A DNA stretch of 64,000 nt from Curtobacterium guangdongense (lineage in GTDB: Bacteria > Actinomycetota > Actinomycetes > Actinomycetales > Microbacteriaceae). Of the stretch, positions 1-7,600 are shown piece after piece (the first letter of the stretch is position 1; each line of letters starts with the position of its first letter). Under the pieces are notes generated by a model, which was not told where the DNA came from, did not search any database, and saw only the letters and a list, made by a program, of their open reading frames with translations. Location: assembly GCF_049341845.1 (NCBI RefSeq), contig NZ_JBMPIT010000010.1, positions 62,001-126,000 on the forward strand. Direction: 5' to 3'. Position numbers and translations under genes: made by a program.

Positions 1-88
1 CGCAGACCTGTCCGAGACCGAACGCACCGCGGTGTTCGGTGGCACGGCGGAGCGCGTGTACCTTGCTGCCGCGCAGCCTCAGACATAG
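1..88 (+). CDS. C-terminal end of an amidohydrolase, probable L-fuconolactonase (partial)
   Basis: An open frame enters from the left edge (codons from base 2) and stops at TAG 86-88, giving 28 visible residues. The end LSETERTAVFGGTAERVY resembles the C-terminus of amidohydrolase-2 family enzymes, where a short helix precedes a G-x-A-x-R-x-Y motif. The next genes encode fucose-pathway enzymes. The lactonase that hydrolyses L-fucono-lactone to L-fuconate is the only step otherwise missing from this window, so that role is inferred. The stop codon lies inside the operator and -10 region of the next gene. The body and catalytic metal ligands lie outside the window. Confidence 0.55.
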   Translation, partial: ADLSETERTAVFGGTAERVYLAAAQPQT

Positions 89-95
89 GATGTCT
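63..95 (+). promoter_or_regulatory. Promoter and candidate FadR-type operator upstream of the FAH hydrolase
   Basis: A TTGCTG -35 (63-68) and TAGGAT -10 (86-91) are separated by 17 bases. The -10 lies in a perfect inverted repeat, AGACAT-AGG-ATGTCT (81-95). A near-identical repeat sits between the -35 and -10 of the opposing fucose block (10258-10272). The 1820-2497 GntR/FadR protein is the obvious candidate ligand-responsive repressor. Confidence 0.65.
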
Positions 96-136
96 GCACT
101 GCCGCTGCACCGGCGCAGCGCAGAAAGCGAGGAACG

Positions 137-985
137 ATGAAGTTCGCACGACTCGGCCCCATGGGACGCGAGATCCCCGTGGCCATCGACTCCGACGGCG
201 AGGCCCTCGACCTCCGACCGATCACCACCGACATCAGCGGCGCCTTCCTGTCGTCCGATCCCGTCGGCCGCGTGCAGCACGCCCGCAGCGCCGGCGACCT
301 GCAGCCGGTACCCGACGCCGACGGCCTGCGCCGCGGAGCGCCGGTCGCCCGCCCCGGCAAGGTCGTCTGCATCGGCCTGAACTACCGCGACCACGCCGCC
401 GAGACCGGTGCGGACATCCCCACCGAGCCCATCGTGTTCATGAAGGACCCGATGACCGTGATCGGCCCGGACGACGAGGTCCTGGTCCCGCGGAACAGCA
501 CGAAGACGGACTGGGAGATCGAGCTCGCGGTCGTGATCGGCACGATGGCGCGGTACTGCGAGTCCGAGGACGAGGCGGCGACGCACATCGCGGGCTACGC
601 CATCGCCAACGACGTCTCCGAGCGGGAGTTCCAGCTCGAGCGCGGCGGGCAGTGGGACAAGGGGAAGTCCTGCGAGACGTTCAACCCCCTCGGCCCGTGG
701 CTCGTCACGCCGGACGAGGTGACCCCGGACGCCATCGCCCTGCGGCTCAGCGTGAACGGCGAGGTCCGCCAGGACGGCACGACCGCCGACATGGTGTTCC
801 GCCCGGCGGAGATCGTCCGGTACCTCTCGCAGTTCATGGTCCTGTACCCGGGCGACGTCATCAGCACCGGGACCCCCGCCGGCGTCGCACTGGCCGGGCA
901 CGCCCCGTACCTGCAGCCGGGCGACGTGGTGGAGCTCACGGCGGACGGCCTCGGCTCCCAGCGGCAGACGATCGGGGCCGCCTGA
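137..985 (+). CDS. FAH-family hydrolase, probable 2,4-diketo-3-deoxy-L-fuconate hydrolase
   Basis: This 282-residue cytoplasmic enzyme belongs to the fumarylacetoacetate hydrolase family, which cleaves C-C bonds of diketo acids using Mg2+. The family core is visible: GLNYRDHAAE near residue 80, the metal-binding acidic motif EIELAVVIG near 120, and GTPAGVA near the C-terminus. In the L-fucose pathway the homologous enzyme yields pyruvate and L-lactate; that substrate is inferred from the neighbouring dehydratase, SDR and fucosidase genes. GAGGAA precedes the ATG. Its TGA overlaps the next start by one base (TGATG), which indicates translational coupling. Acylpyruvase activity on another substrate is the main alternative. 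Confidence 0.85.
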   Translation: MKFARLGPMGREIPVAIDSDGEALDLRPITTDISGAFLSSDPVGRVQHARSAGDLQPVPDADGLRRGAPVARPGKVVCIGLNYRDHAAETGADIPTEPIVFMKDPMTVIGPDDEVLVPRNSTKTDWEIELAVVIGTMARYCESEDEAATHIAGYAIANDVSEREFQLERGGQWDKGKSCETFNPLGPWLVTPDEVTPDAIALRLSVNGEVRQDGTTADMVFRPAEIVRYLSQFMVLYPGDVISTGTPAGVALAGHAPYLQPGDVVELTADGLGSQRQTIGAA

Positions 986-1737
986 TGCCCGGCTCGCACG
1001 AGGGGCTCCGTGCGATCGTGACGGGCGGCGCCTCGGGCATCGGCGCGGCGATCACAGCGGCGCTCCAGGACCGCGGCGCGACGGTCGCCGTGCTCGACCT
1101 GCAGCCATCGGGCGTCGCCGACGGCACGATCGCCGTCGCGTGTGACGTCGGGAACGACGAGAGCGTCCGCGCGGCCGTCGCCACCGCAGTCGAGCAGCTC
1201 GGCGGACTCGACGTCCTCGTCAACAACGCCGGCATCGGCGCGCAGGGCACGGTCGAGGACAACCCCGACGACGAGTGGCGCCACGTGTACGAGGTCAACG
1301 TCCTCGGCGTCGTCCGGCTCTCCCGTGCAGCGCTGCCACACCTCCGCGCGTCGGGAAGCGCCAGCATCGTGAACACCTGCTCGATCGCCGCGACCGCCGG
1401 ACTCCCCCAGCGCGCGCTGTACTCGGCGACGAAGGGTGCCATCGCCGCACTCACCCGCGCGATGGCCGCCGACCACATCCGCGAGGGCATCCGCGTGAAC
1501 GCCGTGAACCCGGGGACCGCCGACACCCCCTGGGTCGCACGGCTGCTGTCGACCGCCGCCGACCCGGCAGCCGAACGCACCGCGCTCGAGGCGCGCCAAC
1601 CCCACGGGCGGCTGGTCTCGCCGGAGGAGGTCGCCGAGGCCGTCGCGTACCTGACGAGTCCGCTGGCCCGGTCCACGACGGGCGTCGACCTGGCGGTCGA
1701 CGGCGGGATGCAGGCACTCCGGCTCCGGCCCGCCTGA
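985..1737 (+). CDS. SDR oxidoreductase, probable 2-keto-3-deoxy-L-fuconate dehydrogenase
   Basis: This 250-residue classical short-chain dehydrogenase has the cofactor motif TGGASGIG (residues 14-21), NNAG near 85, the catalytic YSATKG around 145, and the usual VDGGMQ end. D after the second strand (VLDLQ) favours NAD over NADP. The start overlaps the stop of the FAH gene by one base, so the two are co-translated. In the non-phosphorylative fucose route an SDR oxidises 2-keto-3-deoxy-L-fuconate to the 2,4-diketo acid that the FAH enzyme cleaves. That assignment is from context; the fold is certain. Confidence 0.85.
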   Translation: MPGSHEGLRAIVTGGASGIGAAITAALQDRGATVAVLDLQPSGVADGTIAVACDVGNDESVRAAVATAVEQLGGLDVLVNNAGIGAQGTVEDNPDDEWRHVYEVNVLGVVRLSRAALPHLRASGSASIVNTCSIAATAGLPQRALYSATKGAIAALTRAMAADHIREGIRVNAVNPGTADTPWVARLLSTAADPAAERTALEARQPHGRLVSPEEVAEAVAYLTSPLARSTTGVDLAVDGGMQALRLRPA

Positions 1738-1819
1738 TGCCGGAGGACACCGGTCGGGAGGCTCGGTGCCGGTATCGTCGAGCCATCCCGACCCAGCGTG
1801 GTCGGGTGGAAGGACCGCC
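1738..1819. other. Intergenic gap with a degenerate piece of the family A repeat
   Basis: This 82-base gap separates the SDR and the regulator. It contains CGGGAGGCTCG (1755-1765), an 11-base match to the arm of the dispersed palindrome seen at 10496, 26504, 30600 and 55897, inside a short ACCGG/CCGGT stem (1749-1753 and 1769-1773). It could form a weak hairpin that lowers regulator expression relative to the enzymes. GGAAGGA at 1809-1815 is the ribosome binding site for the regulator. Confidence 0.4.
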
Positions 1820-2497
1820 ATGGCTTCGCTGACCGACGACGCGATCGCGCGCATCCAGCAGATGATCGTGACCGGCGAGCTCAAACCCGGCCAGCGCCTC
1901 CCTCCCGAGAAGGAACTCAGCGAGTCCCTCGGGCTGTCCCGGAACAGCCTCCGCGAAGCGGTGAAGGCCCTCGAACTCATCCGCGTCCTCGACGTCCGAC
2001 GCGGCGACGGCACCTACGTGACCTCGCTGGAGCCCTCCGTCCTGCTCGAGGCGGTGTCGTTCGTCGTCGACATGCACCACGACCGCTCGCTCGTCGACCT
2101 GTTGGAGGTCCGTCGCATCCTGGAGCCCGCGTCCGCCGTGCTCGCCACCGCCCGCGCCTCCGAGCAGCAGATCGACGAGCTCGCGACGCTCATGGGCTCG
2201 GTCGGCGAGGACACCGGCGTCGAGGACCTCGTCGCCCACGACCTGCTCTTCCACTCCACGATCGCGGGCATCGGCGGGAACCAGTACCTGTCCGGACTCC
2301 TCGACGCTCTGTCGAGCAAGACCGTGCGCGTGCGGGTCTGGCGCGGCCTCACCCAGAACGGCTCCGTCCAGCGCACCCTCGACGAGCACGCCGCGATCGT
2401 GGACGCGATCCGCCGCCGTGACCCCCAGCTCGTGCAGGCGCTCGTCGTGTCGCACGTCGAGGGTGTCGAGCGCTGGCTCCGCCGTTCCCTCGACTGA
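1820..2497 (+). CDS. GntR-family (FadR subfamily) regulator of the fucose genes
   Basis: This 225-residue protein has an N-terminal winged helix (LPPEKELSESLGLSRNSLREA, about residues 31-52) followed by an all-helical FCD effector domain. The FCD metal/ligand residues are visible in HDLLFHSTIAGIGGN and in DEHAAIVDAIRRRD and VSHVEG. The ATG at 1820 is chosen over an upstream in-frame ATG because GGAAGGA lies a few bases before it and the protein then starts at the HTH. FadR-type proteins bind short palindromes and are released by small carboxylates. Here the ligand may be a fucose-pathway acid, and the targets are probably the repeats at 81-95 and 10258-10272. Confidence 0.88.
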   Translation: MASLTDDAIARIQQMIVTGELKPGQRLPPEKELSESLGLSRNSLREAVKALELIRVLDVRRGDGTYVTSLEPSVLLEAVSFVVDMHHDRSLVDLLEVRRILEPASAVLATARASEQQIDELATLMGSVGEDTGVEDLVAHDLLFHSTIAGIGGNQYLSGLLDALSSKTVRVRVWRGLTQNGSVQRTLDEHAAIVDAIRRRDPQLVQALVVSHVEGVERWLRRSLD

Positions 2498-2620
2498 CCT
2501 TTCGTCGGATCAGCCACTCAGCGCATTCTCGGGCGCGTCGAGCGGTTGACGTGTTCGATCGGATGTCGGCCCTGACTCCGGCAACCATGCCGCGGCAACC
2601 GCACCCACGAGGAGGAAACC

Positions 2621-2899
2621 GTGCTCGGTCTCATCATCAGCTTGATCATCATCGGACTCATCGCCGGCGCCATCGCGCGACTGGTCATGCCCGGCAAGCA
2701 GCACATCTCGATCCCGATGACCATCCTGCTCGGCATCGTCGGCTCGTTCGTCGGGGGCTTCCTCGGCTTCCTGATCTTCCAGCACGACCCGATGGACGGC
2801 TTCTTCCAGCCGGCCGGCATCATCGGTTCGATCATCGGCGCGATCATCGTGCTGTTCATCTACCTGCGCGTCACCGGCCGCAAGTCGGCTCGCAGCTGA
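2621..2899 (+). CDS. GlsB/YeaQ/YmgE-family small membrane protein
   Basis: This 92-residue protein is almost entirely hydrophobic, with three predicted membrane helices (about residues 2-20, 32-52 and 63-84) and G-x-x-x-G-rich packing. RLVMPGKQ after the first helix is the family hallmark. The start is GTG with a strong GAGGAGG eight bases upstream. These proteins are often induced by stress and are sometimes called transglycosylase-associated, but no enzymatic role is established. It sits between the two fucose blocks and is convergent with the dehydrogenase; a functional link to fucose use is not evident. Bases 2498-2620 hold only its upstream region. Confidence 0.85.
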   Translation: MLGLIISLIIIGLIAGAIARLVMPGKQHISIPMTILLGIVGSFVGGFLGFLIFQHDPMDGFFQPAGIIGSIIGAIIVLFIYLRVTGRKSARS

Positions 2900-2912
2900 C
2901 CCCAGCGCACAT

Positions 2913-2974
2913 CGCACAACGGAAAGCAGCCCGCACCACGGAATCTCGTGGCGCGGGCTGCTCTTCGTTGTGCG
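2913..2974. terminator. Long bidirectional terminator hairpin between convergent genes
   Basis: AGCAGCCCGC plus CCACG (2925-2940) pairs with CGTGG plus GCGGGCTGCT (2947-2962), with one mismatch and a 6-base loop. An outer stem CGCACAACG (2913-2921) pairs with CGTTGTGCG (2966-2974). It ends both the small membrane protein gene and the minus-strand fucose operon. Confidence 0.8.
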
Positions 2975-2990
2975 GGAGCGATCGGCGCCG

Positions 2991-3944
2991 TCAGGCGGGC
3001 AGCAGGGCCGCGGCCTCCAGGTCCGCCCAGAGCGCCTCCGGGACGACCGCGGCGACCCGAGCGGCGTTCTCACGCACCTGCGCTGCCGACTGGGCACCGA
3101 CGGCGACCGTGCGGACCGCGGGAGCCCGGCGCGGGAACGCGAGCGCGGCCTCCGGGAGCGTCACGCCGTGCCGGGCGCAGACCGTGGCGAGTGCCCGAGC
3201 GCGCTCGACCAGCGACGAGGGGGCCGGGGCGTAGTCGTACGTGGTGCCCGGCGCGGGCAGCGGGTTGCTGAGCAGCCCCGAGTTGTAGACGCCGACCGCG
3301 ACCACGTCGACCCCGAGCGACGCACACCTGGCGACGAGCGCAGCTGCCGGCTGCTCGAGCAGCGTGTACCGCCCCGCGAGCATGATCACGTCGCACATCC
3401 CCGTGTCCACGGCGGCGGACAGCGCCGACACCGAGTTCGACCCGACGCCGACGGCCTGCACGACGCCCTCGTCCCGCAGGCTCGCGAGCGCCGGCAGCGC
3501 CTGGGTCAGCCCCTCCGACAGCGAGTACACGTCGGGGTCGTGCAGGTACGCGACGTCGACGTGGTCGAGCCCGAGCCGAACGAGGGACTCGTCGAGCGAC
3601 CGACGGACCCCCGATGCCGAGGGGTCCCACTGCCGCACGGGGTCGTCCGGAACCGCGAACCCGTCCGCGTCGACGCCGTCACCCGGGCCGGGCACGAGCA
3701 GCCGCCCGACCTTCGTCGACACCCGGTAGGAGTCCCGCGGCCGCCCGGCGAGCGCCGCCCCGAGCCGCCGTTCGGACAGCCCGACCCCGTAGTGCGGCGC
3801 GCTGTCGAACCCGCGCACCCCGACGTCCCACGCGGCGTCCACCGTGGCCCGGGCGTCCTCGTCGGAGACCTCCCGGAGCAGGTTCCCGATCCCGGCGCAC
3901 CCGAGCCAGAACGGACCCGTGTCGAGGTCGAACGGCACGCTCAC
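2991..3944 (-). CDS. Aldo/keto reductase, probable L-fucose (D-threo-aldose) 1-dehydrogenase
   Basis: This 317-residue (alpha/beta)8 oxidoreductase carries the AKR tetrad: Asp and Tyr in FDSAPHYG, Lys in STKVGRLL and His in VAYLHDPD. GCAGIGNLLREV at the N-terminus is typical of the D-threo-aldose/L-fucose dehydrogenase branch. The GTG at 3944 overlaps the mutarotase stop by four bases (GTGA), which fixes the start. The enzyme would oxidise L-fucose to fuconolactone with NAD(P)+. It is the last gene of the minus-strand block. A related sugar could be the substrate, but the operon strongly favours fucose. Confidence 0.88.
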   Translation of the reverse strand: MSVPFDLDTGPFWLGCAGIGNLLREVSDEDARATVDAAWDVGVRGFDSAPHYGVGLSERRLGAALAGRPRDSYRVSTKVGRLLVPGPGDGVDADGFAVPDDPVRQWDPSASGVRRSLDESLVRLGLDHVDVAYLHDPDVYSLSEGLTQALPALASLRDEGVVQAVGVGSNSVSALSAAVDTGMCDVIMLAGRYTLLEQPAAALVARCASLGVDVVAVGVYNSGLLSNPLPAPGTTYDYAPAPSSLVERARALATVCARHGVTLPEAALAFPRRAPAVRTVAVGAQSAAQVRENAARVAAVVPEALWADLEAAALLPA

Positions 3945-4261
3945 GGCTGGCTCGCCAGGGTCCACACGAGCGGGATCCCGTCGTCGTTCCCGGAGTAGTC
4001 GTCGTCGGCCTCGAGCAGCGGGTTGATGACCGCCTGCCACTCGGCGTTCACGTGGTCGTCCGCCAACGAGCGACGCATCGCCCGGTAGTCGGTCACCTCG
4101 ATCAGGTGGACGAGGTCCCGCCCGTCGCGCCAGATGCTCCAGTTCGACACCCCGGCGGCGCGGAGCCGATCGGCCAGCGCGGCCGGGATCGCGGCGTGCA
4201 CGCGTTCGTACTCCGCCTCCGCCCCACTCCGCAGTCGCGTCCGCGAGAGGATCCGCTGCAT
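3941..4261 (-). CDS. RhaM/FucU-type L-fucose mutarotase (DUF718 family)
   Basis: This 106-residue protein has the L-rhamnose-mutarotase-like fold: it begins MQRILSRTRLRSG, has EYERVHAAIP (family Y-x-x-x-H), and contains SNWSIWRDG and DLVHLIEV strands. It interconverts alpha and beta anomers of the free 6-deoxysugar so that the dehydrogenase always has its preferred anomer. The start overlaps the fucosidase stop by one base (TGATG) and its stop overlaps the dehydrogenase start by four bases. A rhamnose-specific role is possible, since the family covers both sugars. Confidence 0.85.
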   Translation of the reverse strand: MQRILSRTRLRSGAEAEYERVHAAIPAALADRLRAAGVSNWSIWRDGRDLVHLIEVTDYRAMRRSLADDHVNAEWQAVINPLLEADDDYSGNDDGIPLVWTLASQP

Positions 4262-5586
4262 CAGTCGCGGAAGAACAGCTCGACGACGGGCACCGCCACG
4301 TCCGGCCGGACGATCGGCAGCGTCAGGGTCAGCGTCCCGGCCGGCTGCCCGCCGAGCCCGGTGTTCTGCGCACGGGTCCCCGGCGGGATCTCGCGGTAGT
4401 GGATCTCGGACGCGTCGTTCAGCAGCTGCGCATACTCGACCCGGCCGGCGAGGTCGGGCAGGTGCACGTGCTCGAACGGCCACGTGAACAGGTGCAGGTA
4501 CAGCCGGTTGCCGTGCTGCGTGTAGACCGTGCCCGCCGGTGCCCGGAAGGACGAGGGCCCGGCGCCGTACACCGACCGTGCGTGCCGGTCCATCCACGAC
4601 CCGATCTCGGCGAGCGCCGTCCGGGCGACCCCGTCGAACTCGCCGCGACCGGTCGGGCCGACGTTGAGGAGCATGTTCCCGTTGTTCGACACCCCGTCGA
4701 CGAGCATCCGGACGAGCAGGTCGGTGCTCTTCACGTTCAGGTTGTCGCGGTCGTACCCCCACGATCCGTTGAGTGTCTGGCAGGCCTCCCACGGCACCTG
4801 GACCCCGTCGACCTCCATCGGCTTGTCCGGCTGGTACTGCTCCGGCGTGACGATGTCGCCCGGCAGGTCGAGCCGGTCGTTGACGATGATCCCGGGCTGC
4901 AGGCGCCTGGTCAGCGCCAGGAGCTCCTCGGAACCCCAGTCGTCGCGGCCCTTGCCGCCCCAGATGTCCTCGTGGTCGTTGTCCCGGTACGAGAAGTCGT
5001 AGAACAGGTAGTCGATCCGCCCGTAGTCCGACAACAGCTCCGTCACCTGGCCGTGCAGGTACTCCCGGTAGCGGGCCATGTCCCGGCCCTCGTTCAGCGC
5101 GGCGATCGCGGACTCGCCGTCGTCCCGCCGCGGGTGCACCCCGTCGATGGTGAAGTCCGGGTGGTGCCAGTCGATGAGCGAGTGGTAGAACCCGACCCGG
5201 AGTCCCTCGGCCCGGACGGCGTCGACGAACTCGCGGACGATGTCCCGGCCGAACGGCGTGTTCGTGGCCTTGTAGTCCGTCAACGCCGAGTCCCAGAGCG
5301 CGAACCCCTCGTGGTGCTTCGTGGTGAGCACGACGTACTTCATGCCGGCCTCCCGCGCACGCCGAGCCCAGTCGGCGGCGTCGAACAGGTCGGGTTCGAA
5401 GTGGTCGAAGTACTTCTGGTAGTCCTCGTCGGTGATCCGCTCGCGGTTCTTCACCCACTCGTGCCGGGCGGGCAGGGCGTAGAGGCCCCAGTGGATGAAC
5501 ATGCCGAAGCGGTCGTGGGTGAACCAGGCGGGCAGGCCGCTGGCGTCGGGCTCGACCTGCGGCTCTGCGGGTGCGGTGATGGTCAT
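4261..5586 (-). CDS. GH29 alpha-L-fucosidase, cytoplasmic
   Basis: This 441-residue retaining glycosidase has the GH29 signatures WFTHDRFGMFIHWGLY (residues 21-36), KYVVLTTKHHEGFALWDS (83-100) and GFYHSLIDWH (132-141). The likely nucleophile is Asp197 in IDYLFYDFSY; many relatives have a WFDG-type motif there. No signal peptide is present (N-terminus MTITAPAEPQ), so it acts in the cytoplasm on fucosides imported by the adjacent ABC system. A C-terminal beta-sandwich follows the barrel. It is translationally coupled to the mutarotase. The product, L-fucose, enters the pathway encoded here. Confidence 0.93.
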   Translation of the reverse strand: MTITAPAEPQVEPDASGLPAWFTHDRFGMFIHWGLYALPARHEWVKNRERITDEDYQKYFDHFEPDLFDAADWARRAREAGMKYVVLTTKHHEGFALWDSALTDYKATNTPFGRDIVREFVDAVRAEGLRVGFYHSLIDWHHPDFTIDGVHPRRDDGESAIAALNEGRDMARYREYLHGQVTELLSDYGRIDYLFYDFSYRDNDHEDIWGGKGRDDWGSEELLALTRRLQPGIIVNDRLDLPGDIVTPEQYQPDKPMEVDGVQVPWEACQTLNGSWGYDRDNLNVKSTDLLVRMLVDGVSNNGNMLLNVGPTGRGEFDGVARTALAEIGSWMDRHARSVYGAGPSSFRAPAGTVYTQHGNRLYLHLFTWPFEHVHLPDLAGRVEYAQLLNDASEIHYREIPPGTRAQNTGLGGQPAGTLTLTLPIVRPDVAVPVVELFFRD

Positions 5587-5619
5587 GGTGGCCAGTGTTC
5601 CTTTCAGGAGTGCAGCACG

Positions 5620-6534
5620 TCACCGGCCGCCGAGGCCGGAGGTGACGATGCCCTTGACGAGGTGCTTCTGGAGCAGGACGAGCAGGATGACGGTCGGCAG
5701 CATCGAGATGACCGACGCGGCCATCACGAGGTTCCACTCGGAGCCCTGCTGCCCGAAGAACTGCTGCAGACCGAGCGGGATGGTGCCGTGGGCCTCCACG
5801 TCGTTCACGACGACGAGCGGCCACAGGAACGAGTTCCAGTACGAGATGAACGAGAACACCGCGAGGACCGCCATCGTCGGGCGTGCGAGCGGCATCATCA
5901 CCGAGAAGAAGGTCCGGACGGGTCCGGCGCCGTCCACCCGTGCGGCGTCGTCGAGCTCCTGCGGCACGGTGAGGAAGAACTGCCGGATGAGGAAGGCGCC
6001 GAGCGCGGTGAACGCCCACGGGATGATCAGCGCCTGGAACGTGTCGACCCACCCGAAGCCCTGCATCATCACGTACATCGGGATGACGAGGACGTCCTGC
6101 GGGATCATCAGCGTGACGAGGAACAGCATGAACACGGTGTTCCGCCCGCGCCAGCGCAGTCGTGAGAACGCGTACCCCGAGAGCACCGCCACGGCGACGT
6201 TGATCGCGGTACCGACCGCCGCGACGAACACCCCGTTGAGGATGAACCGCGCGAACGGCAGGTAGGTGAACGCCTGGACGTAGTTGCTCCACTCGAGCGA
6301 CCGCCCCCAGAGCGTCGGCGGGGTGGTGAACACCTGATCGGCGGGTTTCAGGCTCGTCGCGACCATGTACACGAGCGGCGAGACGAACAGCAGCGCGACG
6401 AGGCAGAGCAGGGCATAGCCGATGGCGTGCCGCACCCGGCCCGGCCGCGGTGCGGTCTTCGTCCTGGCGACGGCTCGGGGGTTGACCGCCCGGTTCGACG
6501 TGGTGGCGAGGCCGCCCCGGACCGCTTCACTCAT
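5620..6534 (-). CDS. CUT1 carbohydrate ABC transporter permease (MalG-like)
   Basis: This 304-residue inner-membrane protein has about six helices. The EAA loop, contacting the ATPase, reads ELDDAARVDGAGPVRTFF with MMPLARP after it. A cytoplasmic basic N-terminus of about 30 residues precedes the first helix. The start overlaps the end of the other permease gene by eight bases, so translation is coupled. Together with 6527-7501 it forms the heterodimeric channel for an oligosaccharide or fucoside. The operon has no ATPase. Confidence 0.93.
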   Translation of the reverse strand: MSEAVRGGLATTSNRAVNPRAVARTKTAPRPGRVRHAIGYALLCLVALLFVSPLVYMVATSLKPADQVFTTPPTLWGRSLEWSNYVQAFTYLPFARFILNGVFVAAVGTAINVAVAVLSGYAFSRLRWRGRNTVFMLFLVTLMIPQDVLVIPMYVMMQGFGWVDTFQALIIPWAFTALGAFLIRQFFLTVPQELDDAARVDGAGPVRTFFSVMMPLARPTMAVLAVFSFISYWNSFLWPLVVVNDVEAHGTIPLGLQQFFGQQGSEWNLVMAASVISMLPTVILLVLLQKHLVKGIVTSGLGGR

Positions 6535-7501
6535 AGTGCACCCACCGCTTCTGCCCGAGGAACTGGACGGCCGTGATCCCGAGGATGATGACGAACAGCA
6601 CCCACGCGCCGGCCGATGCCAGACCGAGCTGCTGGTTCTGGAAGCCCGTGTTGTAGATGTACTGCACGAGGGTCTCGGTCGCGGTGCCCGGCCCGCCCTT
6701 CGTGAGGACGAACGGCTGCACGAACACCTGGAACGAGGTGATCAGCGTCATCATCGTCGCGAAGAACACCGACGGCGAGATGAGCGGGAACTTGATCGCC
6801 CAGAAGGTCTGCCAGGCGTTCGCCCCGTCGAGCTGTGAGGCCTCGATCTGGTTCTCCGGCACCGCGTCGAGCGCCGCCGAGAAGATCAGCATGTTGTAGC
6901 CGAAGCCCTGCCACACGCTCATCGCGACGATCGCGAGCATCGCCCAGTGCTCGTCGGCGAGGAAGTTCGGCGCGTGCACCCCGACGGTGGACTGCAGCGT
7001 CGCGTCGATCGCCCCACCCGGCTGGTACAGCATCCGCCACACCACGACGTTCGCGACGATCGGCGTGATGGTCGGGATGAAGAACAGCACCCGGAAGACG
7101 TGTCGGCCAGCGATCCTCGGCGTCAGCCAGGCGGCGAGCCCGAGCGACACGACGAGGTTGAGCGGGACGTACAGCACCACGAACAGCGCCGTGTTGAGGG
7201 TGACCGTGCGGAACACCGGGTCGCCGAAGAGCCGCGCGTAGTTCTCGATGCCGGCGAACGACCGCGCACCGAGCGTCGGCCAGTTCATGAAGCTCACGAC
7301 GAGCGACGCGATGATCGGGAACGCCGTGAACACGACGAGGCCGATGGAGTGCGGTGCGGCGAACGCAGCACCCCACCAGGTGCGGCGCCCGACCGGGCCG
7401 GGGTCGCCGCCCTGCCGGTTCGGCGTGGCCGTGCCGGCCGCCACGGCGGTCGCGACCGCCGGGACGGCCGCGGCGGCCGGTGGGTCCTGGATGGTGGTCA
7501 T
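6527..7501 (-). CDS. CUT1 carbohydrate ABC transporter permease (MalF-like)
   Basis: This 324-residue membrane protein has six or more helices and an EAA loop (ENQIEASQLDGANAWQTF, then IKFPLISP). A proline/alanine-rich N-terminal tail of about 35 residues precedes the first helix. The ATG at 7501 is preferred over an upstream in-frame start because GAGGAGG lies about ten bases upstream. It is encoded between the binding protein and the second permease, the usual CUT1 order. The 99-base gap before it contains a stable hairpin that may weaken transcription of the permeases relative to the binding protein. Confidence 0.93.
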   Translation of the reverse strand: MTTIQDPPAAAAVPAVATAVAAGTATPNRQGGDPGPVGRRTWWGAAFAAPHSIGLVVFTAFPIIASLVVSFMNWPTLGARSFAGIENYARLFGDPVFRTVTLNTALFVVLYVPLNLVVSLGLAAWLTPRIAGRHVFRVLFFIPTITPIVANVVVWRMLYQPGGAIDATLQSTVGVHAPNFLADEHWAMLAIVAMSVWQGFGYNMLIFSAALDAVPENQIEASQLDGANAWQTFWAIKFPLISPSVFFATMMTLITSFQVFVQPFVLTKGGPGTATETLVQYIYNTGFQNQQLGLASAGAWVLFVIILGITAVQFLGQKRWVHYE

Positions 7502-7545
7502 GCGACGACCTCCTCGTCGTTCGCGCGGTCCTGGGGGTGGGATGG

Positions 7546-7594
7546 GACGGACTGGAGGCTCGGATCGCGTCGCGAGCACGGCCTCCAGTCCGTC
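7546..7594 (-). terminator. Hairpin between binding-protein and permease genes (attenuator)
   Basis: GACGGACTGGAGGC (7546-7559) is perfectly complementary to GCCTCCAGTCCGTC (7581-7594), with a 21-base loop. There is no T-run on the minus strand, so partial termination or 3'-end protection of the binding-protein mRNA is more likely than full termination. The arm resembles a diverged family A repeat (GGACTGGAGGCTCG against GGACGGGAGGCTCG). Confidence 0.6.
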
Positions 7595-7600
7595 AGCCGG

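Noticed and set aside
2545..2575. GATCGGATGTCGG near the small membrane protein gene as a third FadR site
   Set aside because: Only one ATGTC half is present; the left arm does not pair.
3941..6292. Very long open frame on the minus strand spanning fucosidase and permease
   Set aside because: The N-terminal 680 residues are Arg/Pro/Ala-rich shadow of the fucosidase and permease frames; only the last 106 residues (mutarotase) are real.
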